The notes: generated by a model from the letters alone, not told the origin. A DNA stretch of 64,000 bases from Mycolicibacterium alvei (GCF_010727325.1 NZ_AP022565.1:2666001-2730000), one strand, 5' to 3'. Positions 16,551 to 25,585 are shown, numbered from the stretch's first letter. Numbers and translations: made by a program.

Positions 16551-16615
16551 AGGTGATGTATGAGTTCGAAACCTGGTATCACCGGTAGTACCAGGTTTCG
16601 AACTCACATATCACC
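16551..16615. repeat. Dispersed hairpin element, complete copy, between convergent genes
   Basis: Perfect 18-bp arms (16561-16578 and 16589-16606, TGAGTTCGAAACCTGGTA and its complement) enclose the 10-nt loop TCACCGGTAG. The pairing extends outward with two mismatches to 16551-16615. It lies between the monooxygenase and P450 genes and contains the P450 stop codon, so it may act as a bidirectional terminator. Diverged copies lie at 6112 and 48591. Confidence 0.7.
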
Positions 16616-17992
16616 CGACTCCGCGGGGCAGATGTGACTGGTGTGACCACCCGCGGCAGAACGGCTCGCAACAGCGCCGGACGGCGCCTCCTGCAGCGCC
16701 CGCACACAGACCCGCGCCCCGCGGTCCGGTACCAGCGTGACGTGCTTGACCTGCTGTCGTTCGTCCGCGGCGGTCGTGGTGAAAAGATCTACCCGACATA
16801 GGATTTCGCGCAGAACCACCCGCAGCTCGACCATCGCGAACGTCGCCCCCAGACAGCGGCGGTTGCCGCCGCCGAACGGGAACCAGGTGGTGGGCCCCAG
16901 CGTCACGCCGAGCATGCGGTCCGGGTCGAACCGGTCGGCGTCGGGATACACGTCGTCGCGTTCGTGCACCAGCCCGATGCCCGGGGCCACCATCACCCCG
17001 GCCGGCAGCCGGTAGCCGGCCACCTCCACCGGCTGCTTGAGCACGCGGCCCACGTCGAACACCACCGGCCGGATCCGCAGGGTTTCCTTCGCGACGGCGT
17101 CGAGGTACTCGTCGTCGCCGGTACGCGCAGCCCGCACCGCCTTGTCGAGCACCGCGGGATGACGGGTCAACCGCTCCAGCGCCCACGACAGCGCGGTCGC
17201 GGTGGTCTCATGCCCGGCGGCAAGCAGGGTCATCAGCTGATCGCGCAGCTCACGGTCGGTCATCGTGTGTCCGGCCGTATCGGCGGAACGCACCAGCATG
17301 GCCAGCACATCGGTGCGCGTCGCCAGTTCCGGGTCGGCGCGCCGATCGGCAATCTCGGCGTACAACAGCCGGTCGGCCGTCTCGATGTTGCGTTGCAGAG
17401 TCCGCCACGGACGCCGGCGCTGAAGACCCGGGCTGGCGATCGCCAGCGTCTCCCACGGGCCGACACTGAGCACCCGGGGCATGACCTCCCGCAACGCGGC
17501 CAGCCGGGCCGGATCCGACGCCCCGATGACGGTTCGCAGGATCACCTCGAGGGTGATCTCGGCCATCTTCGGCGCCGCCGCGAAAGGCGTGCCCACCGGC
17601 CAGCTCGCGACGTTTTCCGCGGCGATCTGGGCCATGATCTCGGTCTGGCGGGCCACGGCGTCGCGGTGAAACGGCGGCAGCATCTGCCTGCGGCGTTCGC
17701 GGTGTTCGTCCTCGTCGATCACCAGCACCGAACTGTCGCCGAGCAGCGTACTGAGTACCGAATTCGCCTCTCCGGCATGAAAGATTGTCGGATCTCCGGC
17801 GAAGACCACCTTGATGTCGGCCGGATCCGCCAGGTACACCATCGTGCCCATCGCGGCGATTCGCAGCGTGAATACGTCGCCGTAGCGTCGCCGGCAGGCC
17901 GATACGAACCGCGGCCAGTAACGGAGCATCAATCCGGCCTGTATCGCCCGGGGCAGCGGCGGCCCCGGCGGCAGTGACGCGGTACCACCCAT
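16604..17992 (-). CDS. Cytochrome P450
   Basis: A 462-residue P450. It shows the I-helix oxygen-binding motif AAGHETTATAL, the K-helix ETLR (AKETLRIRPVVFDVGR), and the heme loop FPFGGGNRRCLG with the cysteine ligand. The N-terminus (SLPPGPPLPRAIQAG) is the proline-rich start found in bacterial CYP110/CYP135-138-like proteins; resemblance to the M. tuberculosis CYP135/138 group is only an impression. ATG at 17992 is preferred over TTG at 18067, because the upstream codons coincide with a terminator hairpin. The substrate is unknown. No ferredoxin gene is adjacent. Confidence 0.88.
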   Translation of the reverse strand: MGGTASLPPGPPLPRAIQAGLMLRYWPRFVSACRRRYGDVFTLRIAAMGTMVYLADPADIKVVFAGDPTIFHAGEANSVLSTLLGDSSVLVIDEDEHRERRRQMLPPFHRDAVARQTEIMAQIAAENVASWPVGTPFAAAPKMAEITLEVILRTVIGASDPARLAALREVMPRVLSVGPWETLAIASPGLQRRRPWRTLQRNIETADRLLYAEIADRRADPELATRTDVLAMLVRSADTAGHTMTDRELRDQLMTLLAAGHETTATALSWALERLTRHPAVLDKAVRAARTGDDEYLDAVAKETLRIRPVVFDVGRVLKQPVEVAGYRLPAGVMVAPGIGLVHERDDVYPDADRFDPDRMLGVTLGPTTWFPFGGGNRRCLGATFAMVELRVVLREILCRVDLFTTTAADERQQVKHVTLVPDRGARVCVRALQEAPSGAVASRSAAGGHTSHICPAESGDM

Positions 17993-18025
17993 AGCCCCAC
18001 CATACGAGCCGGTGACGGCAAGCCG

Positions 18026-18057
18026 AAGGCCCGGACGCCGGGTAGCGTCCGGGCCTT
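18026..18057 (-). terminator. Terminator between the His-rich peptide gene and the P450 gene
   Basis: AAGGCCCGGACGC pairs perfectly with GCGTCCGGGCCTT around a 6-nt loop. It lies 14 nt beyond the stop of the minus-strand His-rich gene and upstream of the P450 start. Confidence 0.7.
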
Positions 18058-18070
18058 GCCTCCCCAAGTC

Positions 18071-18283
18071 CTACTTGGCGTGGTTGCGCTGGTGGTGGTG
18101 ATGGGTCGCCGAGCCGGGCTGGGGCATGTTGTGCTGATGGGGAAAGGCCTGATGCGAGCTGACCGACGGCCCGGCGTTCAGGTTGGCGGAATCGGCGTGA
18201 GCGGTGGCGGCACCCAGGGCGATCAACGCGGGTGCGGCGGCCAGGGTGACGCCTGCGGCGATGCGGCGGGTGAGGGTGCTCAT
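18071..18283 (-). CDS. Small secreted histidine-rich protein
   Basis: A 70-residue precursor. Residues 1-30 form a signal peptide ending in an Ala-His-Ala cleavage motif (ALGAATAHA). The mature peptide of about 40 residues carries a cluster of histidines (FPHQHNMPQPGSATHHHHQR), with about nine His in the last 30 residues. It may bind Zn, Cu, Ni or Co outside the membrane (inference). The ATG at 18283 has AAAGGAG at proper distance. No metal-transport gene is adjacent. Confidence 0.75.
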   Translation of the reverse strand: MSTLTRRIAAGVTLAAAPALIALGAATAHADSANLNAGPSVSSHQAFPHQHNMPQPGSATHHHHQRNHAK

Positions 18284-18602
18284 GTCGACTCCTTTGTCGG
18301 ATAAAGCTTTTGGTCTGTCATCCGGTGGGTTCCGGCGTTGAAATAAGAATGCGCCGTTCCGACCCGCGGCTGTATCGACCGACCGGCCCATCGACCGGAC
18401 GAATCCCATGTCCCCCAATCGGGGGAACCAACAGACGCACCGGCGGGCGCCGCTTCTGGCTGCGCCGGTTTCCACCCCCGGGTCGTTGACCGCGAAGACG
18501 AGCGACCGTGAGGTAGAAATCGGCGGCAGAGGAACTGGACCGGCGATTACCGGCCGCCCACAACGCAAACGAACGGCCTACGCTGGTCATAGGAGTACGA
18601 CC

Positions 18603-19346
18603 ATGGCGAGTGGTGCTGTGAATCAAAGGGTCCCGAGGGGAAAACGGCGCAAGACCGGCCGAGCCCCACGGGTGGTGGACACCGCCGCCGTCATCAAAGA
18701 CACCCTGTTCGCCGACGTCTCCGAGTGGCAACGCCCGGTCGACGACAGTTACCCGTACCAGGTGCTCTCGATCCGGGTCAGCGACGGCACGTACCGAGAC
18801 CACAATTTCGCGGCCAATTACGCCTGGATGTGCCGCGCCCTGGATTCCGGACGGCTGGTGTTCGGCATCGTGTACACCTACTGCCGGCCCAACTGGCCGG
18901 CCAACGCCACCACGGTGCGCGCGATGATCGACGCCAACGGCGGTCTGCACCCGCGTATCGCGCTGATGCTCGACGTCGAGCAGGGCGGTAACCCGCGCGG
19001 CGACGGCTCGGATTGGATCAACCTGCTGTACCGGAATCTGGCCGATTACGCCGGCGACCGCGCCCGCATCATCGGCTACGGCAACGTCGGTGATCTGAAC
19101 AACATGTGGCGCACCAAGCCCAGCGGCATCCGGCTCATCGTCGCCGCGTACGGCAGCAACCCCGACTATCCCGGCAAGGTCGCCCACCAATACACCGACG
19201 GCAGCGGGTTCGGTTTCGGACTACCTCAGGGGGCGCCGCCCTTCGGCAACTGCGATATGAACTCCGCCGACGGTCTCACCCCGGTGCAGTTCGCCGCGGC
19301 CTGCGGCGTCGCCACCTCACCGCAAGTAGGCACCGACCTGACCTGA
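18603..19346 (+). CDS. GH25-like lysozyme-fold (muramidase) protein
   Basis: A 247-residue protein with a basic N-terminal tail (VPRGKRRKTGRAPR) followed by a GH25-type TIM barrel. The first strand FADVSEWQRPVDD carries the conserved DxSxxQ pattern, and LMLDVEQGG matches the catalytic DxE strand. Similar domains occur in mycobacteriophage lysin A and in chromosomal homologues. There is no signal peptide or transmembrane segment, so export would need another route, as for a phage endolysin. Other phage genes are absent. ATG at 18603 is the first start followed by family-like sequence. Confidence 0.7.
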   Translation: MASGAVNQRVPRGKRRKTGRAPRVVDTAAVIKDTLFADVSEWQRPVDDSYPYQVLSIRVSDGTYRDHNFAANYAWMCRALDSGRLVFGIVYTYCRPNWPANATTVRAMIDANGGLHPRIALMLDVEQGGNPRGDGSDWINLLYRNLADYAGDRARIIGYGNVGDLNNMWRTKPSGIRLIVAAYGSNPDYPGKVAHQYTDGSGFGFGLPQGAPPFGNCDMNSADGLTPVQFAAACGVATSPQVGTDLT

Positions 19347-19518
19347 ATACACTGCACCACAATGGATTACAACTTTGATCCCGGCCACGTTGACACAGCC
19401 CCGATAACGGCGTGTACTGGGGGTAGAGGGCGCGCCGCCCGCTGATCGACAGCTTCTCCCTGTTCGACCACCAACGGCACAGGGACTGCAGAAGTGACGT
19501 TCCTTTTCGGGATCCCGG

Positions 19519-20664
19519 TCAGGTGGGTGGCGCCGCTCCGAACAGTGATCGCCACCCCCCATTAGGTAGCGCGAGTGTGAAGATCGTCCGCAGCGTCTGC
19601 AGGTACTGGCCGGTGAGCGACCCACTGGCGTAGGGCAGGCCGTACTTCTCACACACGCCGCGCACCCGCAGGCTGATCTCGGGCATGCGATTACTCGGCA
19701 GGTCCGGGAACAGATGGTGCTCGATCTGATAGCACAGGTTTCCGCTGGAAAATGCCAGTACCGGACCGGCTTTGAAGTTCGCCGCCCCGAACATCTGCCG
19801 CAGATACCACTCGCCGCGGCTCTCCTCGTGCAGCACTTCCGGGCCGAACCTCGCGGCGCCGTCAGGGAAATGACCGCAGAAGATCACCAGATACGCCCAC
19901 ACGTTGCGCAGCACATTGGCGGTCAGGTTCGCGACCAGGGTCCGCTTCCAGCGGCGCAGGCTCAGCGCCGGCAGGACAACGTAGTCTTTGGCGAGTTGGC
20001 GGCCTATCTTGGCCCGCAACAGCTGCCGCGCCGCGTTCTTTCCGTCTTCGGTGTCCGCCCGATCTCGAGCGGAGTAGAAGTCGTGTAACGCGATGCCCCA
20101 CTCGAAGACCACAGCCAACAGCACATTTCGCAGCGGTTGTACCAGGTGCTGAGGTTCCCATTGCTGGTCCCGGCTCATCCGCAGGACGCCGAAGCCGAGG
20201 TCATCATCCACGCCCAGCACGTTGCTGAACATGTGATGGTGGTAATTGTGCGAGTAGCGCCACTGCGCCGACGGACCCGCCATGTCCCACTCCCAGGTGG
20301 CGGAGTGGATCTCGGGATCGTTCATCCAGTCCCACTGGCCGTGGCCGACGTTATGGCCGATCTCCATGTTTTCCACGGATTTCGAGTAGGCCAACGCGGC
20401 CGTCCCCGCCAGCAGGCCGACCTTTGATCGAGTGCCCGCGATCAGCAACCGTGCCGCCACGTCGAGCGTCCGTTGGAACACGATGGTGCGCCGAATGTAC
20501 GCGGCGTCCCTCGCGCCGAGAGACTTTTCGATGTCACCACGGATGGTGTCGAACTCGGCGCCGATCGTATCGATATCCGCTGCACTCAGCTTCGCGAACA
20601 CCACAATGTCTCTGACTGTCAGAATCCCCGGTCCGTCTGTGTAGGGCGGCAGTGTCCGGGCCAC
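19519..20664 (-). CDS. Membrane fatty acid desaturase, DesA3-like
   Basis: A 381-residue integral membrane desaturase with the three di-iron histidine boxes: HNVGHGQ (after KSVENMEIG), HNYHHHMFSN and QIEHHLFPDLPSNRMPE. Histidines in the order H(x3)H, H(x2)HH and QxxHH place it with acyl-CoA or acyl-lipid delta-9 desaturases such as Rv3229c/DesA3, which makes oleoyl-CoA with an oxidoreductase partner. No ferredoxin reductase gene is adjacent. The start is GTG at 20664 without a clear ribosome site, so the exact N-terminus is uncertain. An imperfect inverted repeat (CCACCT...AGGTGG) overlaps the start region. Confidence 0.9.
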   Translation of the reverse strand: MARTLPPYTDGPGILTVRDIVVFAKLSAADIDTIGAEFDTIRGDIEKSLGARDAAYIRRTIVFQRTLDVAARLLIAGTRSKVGLLAGTAALAYSKSVENMEIGHNVGHGQWDWMNDPEIHSATWEWDMAGPSAQWRYSHNYHHHMFSNVLGVDDDLGFGVLRMSRDQQWEPQHLVQPLRNVLLAVVFEWGIALHDFYSARDRADTEDGKNAARQLLRAKIGRQLAKDYVVLPALSLRRWKRTLVANLTANVLRNVWAYLVIFCGHFPDGAARFGPEVLHEESRGEWYLRQMFGAANFKAGPVLAFSSGNLCYQIEHHLFPDLPSNRMPEISLRVRGVCEKYGLPYASGSLTGQYLQTLRTIFTLALPNGGWRSLFGAAPPT

Positions 20665-20751
20665 CTGGGTGTAAGTGCTTTCAGCCTAGGTGGTGATACG
20701 GATCCCTGCCACCACAACAGGTCGAGCACCCTGACCGGTACCCATGCTGCA

Positions 20752-22230
20752 CTACGCACGCAATGCTCCCAGCAGTTCGGGCAAAGACACGGTGGCAATG
20801 CGGATTGCGGCATCACCGACCCCGAAGGGCAACACCAAGGTGTCGGCGTGCACGAGCGCGCCACAGGAGTACACGACATTGGGGACATAGCCGTCGACTT
20901 CATCGTCCGCCGCACTCAGCAGCGGTTCGGTGAGACGACCGAGAATCCGGGTCGGATCGTCCAGGTCGAGCAGGATGGCCCCGATCCGGTAGATGCGCAT
21001 CGGTCCGACGCCGTGAGTGAGCACCAGCCAACCATCCTCGGTCTCGATGGGTGAACCGCAGTTCCCCAACTGGAGCGCTTCCCAGGGCTGCCTCGGCTGC
21101 TGGCACGGCATGGAGCTCGTCCACACCGCCGGGTGGTCCGAATAGGCGATGGTGTTCGATTCCCGATCGGATCTCGACATGGCCGCGAATCGTCCGCGGA
21201 TCCGGCGCGGAAACAGGGCAAGTCCTTTGTTCGCTGCGGCCTGCCCGACCATCGGCACCGAGGTGAACGACCGGAAATCAGTGGTCGCAAGAAGCTGTTG
21301 GCTGATCTGCGAACCGCTGTACGCCGTGTAGGTCGCGTAGAACGTAACCGCGCCGCCGTCGTCGACGAAACGTACGAAGCGCGCGTCTTCCATCCCGGCG
21401 GCCTCGGCGCCGGTAGCGGGCCACAGCACACGTTCGGACAGTGCGGTATCGCCGGAGAACTCGACCCCGTACGCGCGATCCGCGATCGCTCGGATCAACT
21501 CGATCGTCGCCGCCGCATGCGGTCGGGTGCTGCGATGCCGCTGCAACTGCTCGAGTCGCTCATCCAAGTCGGCACGGGTGAACTGATCACCGAGCGCATC
21601 GAGCACGTAGTCGGACGCCTCGCCGCCGCCGTGCAGCCAGGCCAGCTCGCTGCGGAACACATCCGCATCGAGGAGCGTCGGCACCTTCGGACCGACGGAG
21701 GCGAACGGTACCGGGTCGTCGACCACGACGCGGCCGGCATCATCGACGGTGCCGGTCCGGAAACCGATCGAAGACCGGTGCCCCTCCCCGATCCCTCGCA
21801 CGCTCATGACGAATCTGACACTGCCCGTGGCGATTCCGGATTGATCCGGATGCACGACGATGCTGGGGTTGCACAGTGCAGCACCCTCGATCGCGCATTC
21901 GTTGGTGAACACCGCGCCGAGCAACAACATTCGAGGATCGGACAGCCTCGAACCGGAAGCCAGCCGGTCGGCCACTTCGGCGGCGTGACGCCGAAACGTA
22001 TCGGTGAGTCCGCGGTGGCGGTCACCGTAGCTGAGAAGGACATCGTCCAGCACCGCCAGCGTCTGGGCATCATCCAGCTCCAGGATCCGCGTGAGAACCT
22101 TGCCCGCCCGGGATTCCTGATGTTCGAAACCCTCTTGGCCCGGAACGAACAGCTGTGTGATCACCCGCGAATGATCAGCTCTCAACCACTGCGGACTGCG
22201 CGTGAGTGCCACCGGCCGGATCGACGTCAT
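20752..22230 (-). CDS. GH130-family glycoside phosphorylase/hydrolase
   Basis: A 492-residue protein of the five-bladed beta-propeller GH130 family. Typical segments are GMEDARFVRFVDDGG (the E-D-x-R substrate motif), SDHPAVWTSSM, GNCGSPIETEDGWLVLTHG and VVYSCGALVHADTLVLPFG. GH130 enzymes phosphorolyse or hydrolyse beta-1,2- or beta-1,4-mannosides, and relatives in trypanosomatids build beta-1,2-mannan. About 170 N-terminal residues are extra relative to short GH130 enzymes. ATG at 22230 overlaps the upstream stop by ATGA. It is third in a coupled GT4 / unknown / GH130 operon, so it probably works on the same glycan. Confidence 0.82.
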   Translation of the reverse strand: MTSIRPVALTRSPQWLRADHSRVITQLFVPGQEGFEHQESRAGKVLTRILELDDAQTLAVLDDVLLSYGDRHRGLTDTFRRHAAEVADRLASGSRLSDPRMLLLGAVFTNECAIEGAALCNPSIVVHPDQSGIATGSVRFVMSVRGIGEGHRSSIGFRTGTVDDAGRVVVDDPVPFASVGPKVPTLLDADVFRSELAWLHGGGEASDYVLDALGDQFTRADLDERLEQLQRHRSTRPHAAATIELIRAIADRAYGVEFSGDTALSERVLWPATGAEAAGMEDARFVRFVDDGGAVTFYATYTAYSGSQISQQLLATTDFRSFTSVPMVGQAAANKGLALFPRRIRGRFAAMSRSDRESNTIAYSDHPAVWTSSMPCQQPRQPWEALQLGNCGSPIETEDGWLVLTHGVGPMRIYRIGAILLDLDDPTRILGRLTEPLLSAADDEVDGYVPNVVYSCGALVHADTLVLPFGVGDAAIRIATVSLPELLGALRA

Positions 22231-23246
22231 GGGGTGGTGTGAGAGAAGCGTTGCGCCTGCAGAAAAGTCGAGAGCGCTGCCAGAGTCGACTCGGCACCCT
22301 GGTTGCGGTTCACCCCGTCGGCGTGCAACCCGTCGAATCCGGCACCGGTCTCGGGATCCCACATCAGCTCGCCGATATCGTTGACACCCTGAAACCAGGC
22401 GGCAGCGGCCCGCACGGTTTCTGGCCAGATGGCGCTCGGATCGACAGCAGCGGCCCGGGCACATGCGTCTGCCAGTGCGGCCACCTCGATCGGTTGCTGG
22501 TCGAATCCCGGCCGAGGGTCGTCGATGCCCCAGCCAGCGGCGGGCGTGACCGACAGGTGATCGTCGGCCGTCTCGCGCTCGACCAACCATGCCAGCAGGT
22601 CCAGACCCCGGTTGTAGAGCGCCGAGTCGTCGATCGCGACGCCCGCGGCAATCATGGCCTCGGCGAGAACCGCATTGGCGTAGGTGAGTCTCGGTTCGGG
22701 CCAGGGCCAGTCCGGGTTTCCGGTGGGGGCAGGGATACCGACTACGTAGTCGGTGATGAGTGAGAGGGCGGCGCTGTGCCCGGGGTGGGCGGAGAGCAGC
22801 TCAGCCGCTCCCAGTACGGCGAAGGCCATCGCCCGTGGCCATATCGACCTCTGCTGCGCGGCGCGCGTGAATTGACCGACAGCCATCTGGCGGACCATGC
22901 CGACATCACTGTGCGCAGCGGCGGTTCCCAAGCCCCACAGGCAGCGCCCCCAACAGTCCTCCAACGCCGGTTCGTCGACCCACGCGCCGGTACTGTCCAT
23001 CCGGTTGTGGCAAGCGCCGGTGAGGGTCTGCGCCTCGTTGAGGAAGCGCATCGCCACCCCCGCGAGTCGGTTCAGGTCCCGGTCAGGACCGGGCGCACGT
23101 GTGGCGACAACCAGTACGCGCGCCATATCGTCTGTGCAGTAACCATTTTCGACTCTCGGTTCAGCCAGTAAGGCATGTTCGAAGGTTCCGCTGCCGTCCG
23201 TCATCCGCAGCAGGTGGTCGAACCGGGGAATCGGCAGTTCGGTCAC
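22227..23246 (-). CDS. Unidentified all-helical, glycosidase-like protein in the GH130 operon
   Basis: A 339-residue protein likely to fold as an alpha/alpha toroid. It has repeated helix pairs and conserved acidic or aromatic spots such as NGYCTDDMARVLVVA, EDCWGRCLWGLG and WGIDDPRPGFDQQPIEVAAL, ending NQGAESTLAAL. These patterns recall toroidal glycosidases that act beside GT4 enzymes, but I cannot name a CAZy family. The start is probably GTG at 23246, because it overlaps the glycosyltransferase stop by four bases (GTGA); the longer frame to 23315 runs inside the upstream gene. Its own stop overlaps the GH130 start by ATGA. It has no signal peptide, so it is cytosolic. Confidence 0.7.
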   Translation of the reverse strand: MTELPIPRFDHLLRMTDGSGTFEHALLAEPRVENGYCTDDMARVLVVATRAPGPDRDLNRLAGVAMRFLNEAQTLTGACHNRMDSTGAWVDEPALEDCWGRCLWGLGTAAAHSDVGMVRQMAVGQFTRAAQQRSIWPRAMAFAVLGAAELLSAHPGHSAALSLITDYVVGIPAPTGNPDWPWPEPRLTYANAVLAEAMIAAGVAIDDSALYNRGLDLLAWLVERETADDHLSVTPAAGWGIDDPRPGFDQQPIEVAALADACARAAAVDPSAIWPETVRAAAAWFQGVNDIGELMWDPETGAGFDGLHADGVNRNQGAESTLAALSTFLQAQRFSHTTP

Positions 23247-24418
23247 CGGCGTTTCGATCGATCGGCCAGGATCTGCCGTGCCGTCGACTGGTACGCATTG
23301 GCGACGACGGACCACGACATCGTGGGCGCCAACCGACGAGCCTCGGCGGCCATTGCGCCGGCGAGGCGTGGTTGGGTGAGCACGCTGCGCAGAGCGGAGG
23401 TGAGCGCCTCCGGATTCCCGTGCTCGACCACGATGCCTGCCCCACTCCCAAGCAGCTCGACGGCATGCGGAAAGGCGGTAGCGACAACGGGCCGCCCATG
23501 GGCAACCGCGTCGACCAACACCCCGGAGGTGACCTGCTCGGTCGAGTCGTAGGGCAGCACCACCACGGCCGCGGCCCGGAGCTGTGCACTCAGCGACGAC
23601 GCGCCGAGGTAGCCGGATTCGAAGTGCACCGAGTCGGCCAGGCCGCTCGACCGCGCCTTCTCGACACAGAAGTCGCGGTATTCCTCGCCATCGGCGGCGA
23701 GCACCTTTGGGTGCGTCCGACCGGCCACCAGATACCGTGGTCGGCCGTTGAGCCGATGCAGGTCGCCCATTGAGTCGATGACTCGCTCGATACCCTTTCC
23801 CGGTCCGAGCAACCCCCAGGTCAAGAGGGTGGGCCTGCCGCTGCGCTTGGTCTGCGCGGGTGCCGGGACCATCGCTCCGTGCGGGATCGTGGTGACCTTG
23901 TGCCGGTCAACGTGGAAGCCGCGACACAACCGTTGGTGGGCCGACTCAGACATGACGACGACCCGGTCCGCCAGCGCCGCCACTACTTCAAGCAGTGAAC
24001 GCTGGTGGGGCGTCGGATCTTTGAGAACGGTGTGCACGACGACGATCGACGGGATATCGAGGTCACCGAGGATGTCGACAACCTCGTCACCGTCCGATCC
24101 CCCGTAGATGCCGTACTCGTGCTGGATGACGGCAATGTCGTTCTGATTGAGCAGATCCGAACTGGCCGCGACCGACCCCGCGGATCCGTTGACCAGCTCT
24201 CCGACCACCCGACCGTCGCCAGACGGCGAACCATCGGAGACCCTGACGACACTCACTTCCGCGCCGGTCGCGGACAACCCGACCGTGAGCGCTGCGCTGA
24301 ATGTCGCCAGACCGCAGGGAGTCGGCGGATATGTGCTGAGGATTCCAACCCTGAGAGGGTCGGGATACGCGCTCACCAGTGGAGGGTCGGGCAAATGCAG
24401 AACCGACGGTGCACTCAA
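23243..24418 (-). CDS. GT-B glycosyltransferase, family 4
   Basis: A 391-residue GT-B retaining glycosyltransferase. The N-terminal acceptor domain begins GILSTYPPTPCGLATF, a glycine-rich start typical of GT4. The C-terminal nucleotide-sugar domain contains TWGLLGPGKGIERVIDSM and a GT4 E-x7-E type region near DSTEQVTSGVLVDAVAHG. GT4 enzymes of this kind use GDP-mannose or UDP-sugars. It is first in the three-gene coupled operon. The frame starts at TTG 24418 without a good ribosome site; GTG at 24376 is an alternative. Confidence 0.82.
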   Translation of the reverse strand: MSAPSVLHLPDPPLVSAYPDPLRVGILSTYPPTPCGLATFSAALTVGLSATGAEVSVVRVSDGSPSGDGRVVGELVNGSAGSVAASSDLLNQNDIAVIQHEYGIYGGSDGDEVVDILGDLDIPSIVVVHTVLKDPTPHQRSLLEVVAALADRVVVMSESAHQRLCRGFHVDRHKVTTIPHGAMVPAPAQTKRSGRPTLLTWGLLGPGKGIERVIDSMGDLHRLNGRPRYLVAGRTHPKVLAADGEEYRDFCVEKARSSGLADSVHFESGYLGASSLSAQLRAAAVVVLPYDSTEQVTSGVLVDAVAHGRPVVATAFPHAVELLGSGAGIVVEHGNPEALTSALRSVLTQPRLAGAMAAEARRLAPTMSWSVVANAYQSTARQILADRSKRR

Positions 24419-24904
24419 GATGAAACCGACATGATCTGAGCTAGAAGCACTTCCGCGGCGGCCGAGACTTCCGACTCGTCAGTGTCTTTCGGCCTCGACG
24501 GCCCCATGTCTGCGTGGTTGCCGATTACCCTCGGCTCGGTGATGTGCGTAATGACTGCCCTCGCTTCGGCTCGCGGCCGACATCTCGGGCCACTCCGAGC
24601 ACATCAAGACCGACGTGAATGAACTGAACCGAATTTCGCGATACCGCAAGAAAACTGATTGCTTTCCGCTAGCGATTGGATCGATTGTGCCTAGTGGCGG
24701 GATCCGGGCCAGACCACCAGTCAACGCCGCACCGCAGGTATTGTCAACTGCGCAGACCCCCGTCGGCACCGCCCAACCGGTGGTACGTCCCCGACTCTCG
24801 AGGTACTGCTGTGGCCGGTGTGATCACCGGACCCCGAGCAACAGCGAGCGCTACGCTTGACCCCGCCGACCCTATACGATCAGCAAACACGATCAAGGGG
24901 GGAG
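24419..24904. other. Divergent intergenic region, no recognisable gene
   Basis: About 486 bases between the glycosyltransferase (minus) and the sensor lipoprotein (plus). Short frames exist on both strands but lack coding character. An AAGGGGGGA ribosome site and a TATACGAT -10-like string lie just before the lipoprotein start. No repeats were noticed. Confidence 0.5.
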
Positions 24905-25585
24905 ATGGACGTGAAGCGGGCGGAGATAGCGGCCATCGCGGCCATTGCACTGGCAGGTTCTGTCCTCAGCGGCTGCGGCACCAAGCAAACCGAAGACGAC
25001 ACCGGCTCACAGGTCGACGTCCTCGGCAGCATGTTGGCCAGCGAATCAGAACTCAATACGATCCTGGGCACTTCAGGCCTGCGCCCCAAGACCGCGCTGC
25101 GTCAGCCCGCCAGGCTCGACGCCGACGAGCGCGCCTCACGCCCGGTGTGCCTGGCCGTCATCGGCAACGCCATGGACGAGCTGTACCGCGACAGCGGATT
25201 CCGGCAGTTCCGCGAATCACTGTTCGCCGACGAGGGCGATGACCTCGAAGTCGATCAGGCCGTCACCGCCTTCGATACACCCGCCGCGGCAAAGTCTCTC
25301 GTCAACCGCACGGTGGACTCCTGGCGGCAATGCGCCGGTGACACGCTCAAGCTCACCTACACCGGCGACCGTCAGCCCAGCTCGTTCATGCTCGGCAACC
25401 CGAGCGTCGTCGACGATGTCGACGTCACCAACGAGCAGACGCCGTCCAGCCCGCAGCAGGGCAGCCGCCGCGCGATCCTGTCCGTGGGCAACCTGGTGGT
25501 CGACGTGCGGATCACCGGAACCGACCTCACCGATAACCAGGTGGTACAACTCGCCAAGGCCATCGCGGGGCGCAACGCGGTCTGA
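24905..25585 (+). CDS. Lipoprotein with PknH-type extracellular sensor domain
   Basis: A 226-residue lipoprotein. The signal sequence ends in a lipobox (ALAGSVLSGCG, Cys 22 or so). The mature part resembles the sensor domain found outside PknH and in stand-alone lipoproteins (Lpp/LprH-type). It has paired cysteines expected to be bridged (RPVCLAVIG and WRQCAGD) and AV-A-F-D-T-P-A-A-A-K spacing. The domain is proposed to bind a small ligand. It converges on a receptor Ser/Thr kinase whose own sensor domain is of a different type, suggesting a local signalling cluster. ATG at 24905 follows a strong AAGGGGGGA site. Confidence 0.82.
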   Translation: MDVKRAEIAAIAAIALAGSVLSGCGTKQTEDDTGSQVDVLGSMLASESELNTILGTSGLRPKTALRQPARLDADERASRPVCLAVIGNAMDELYRDSGFRQFRESLFADEGDDLEVDQAVTAFDTPAAAKSLVNRTVDSWRQCAGDTLKLTYTGDRQPSSFMLGNPSVVDDVDVTNEQTPSSPQQGSRRAILSVGNLVVDVRITGTDLTDNQVVQLAKAIAGRNAV

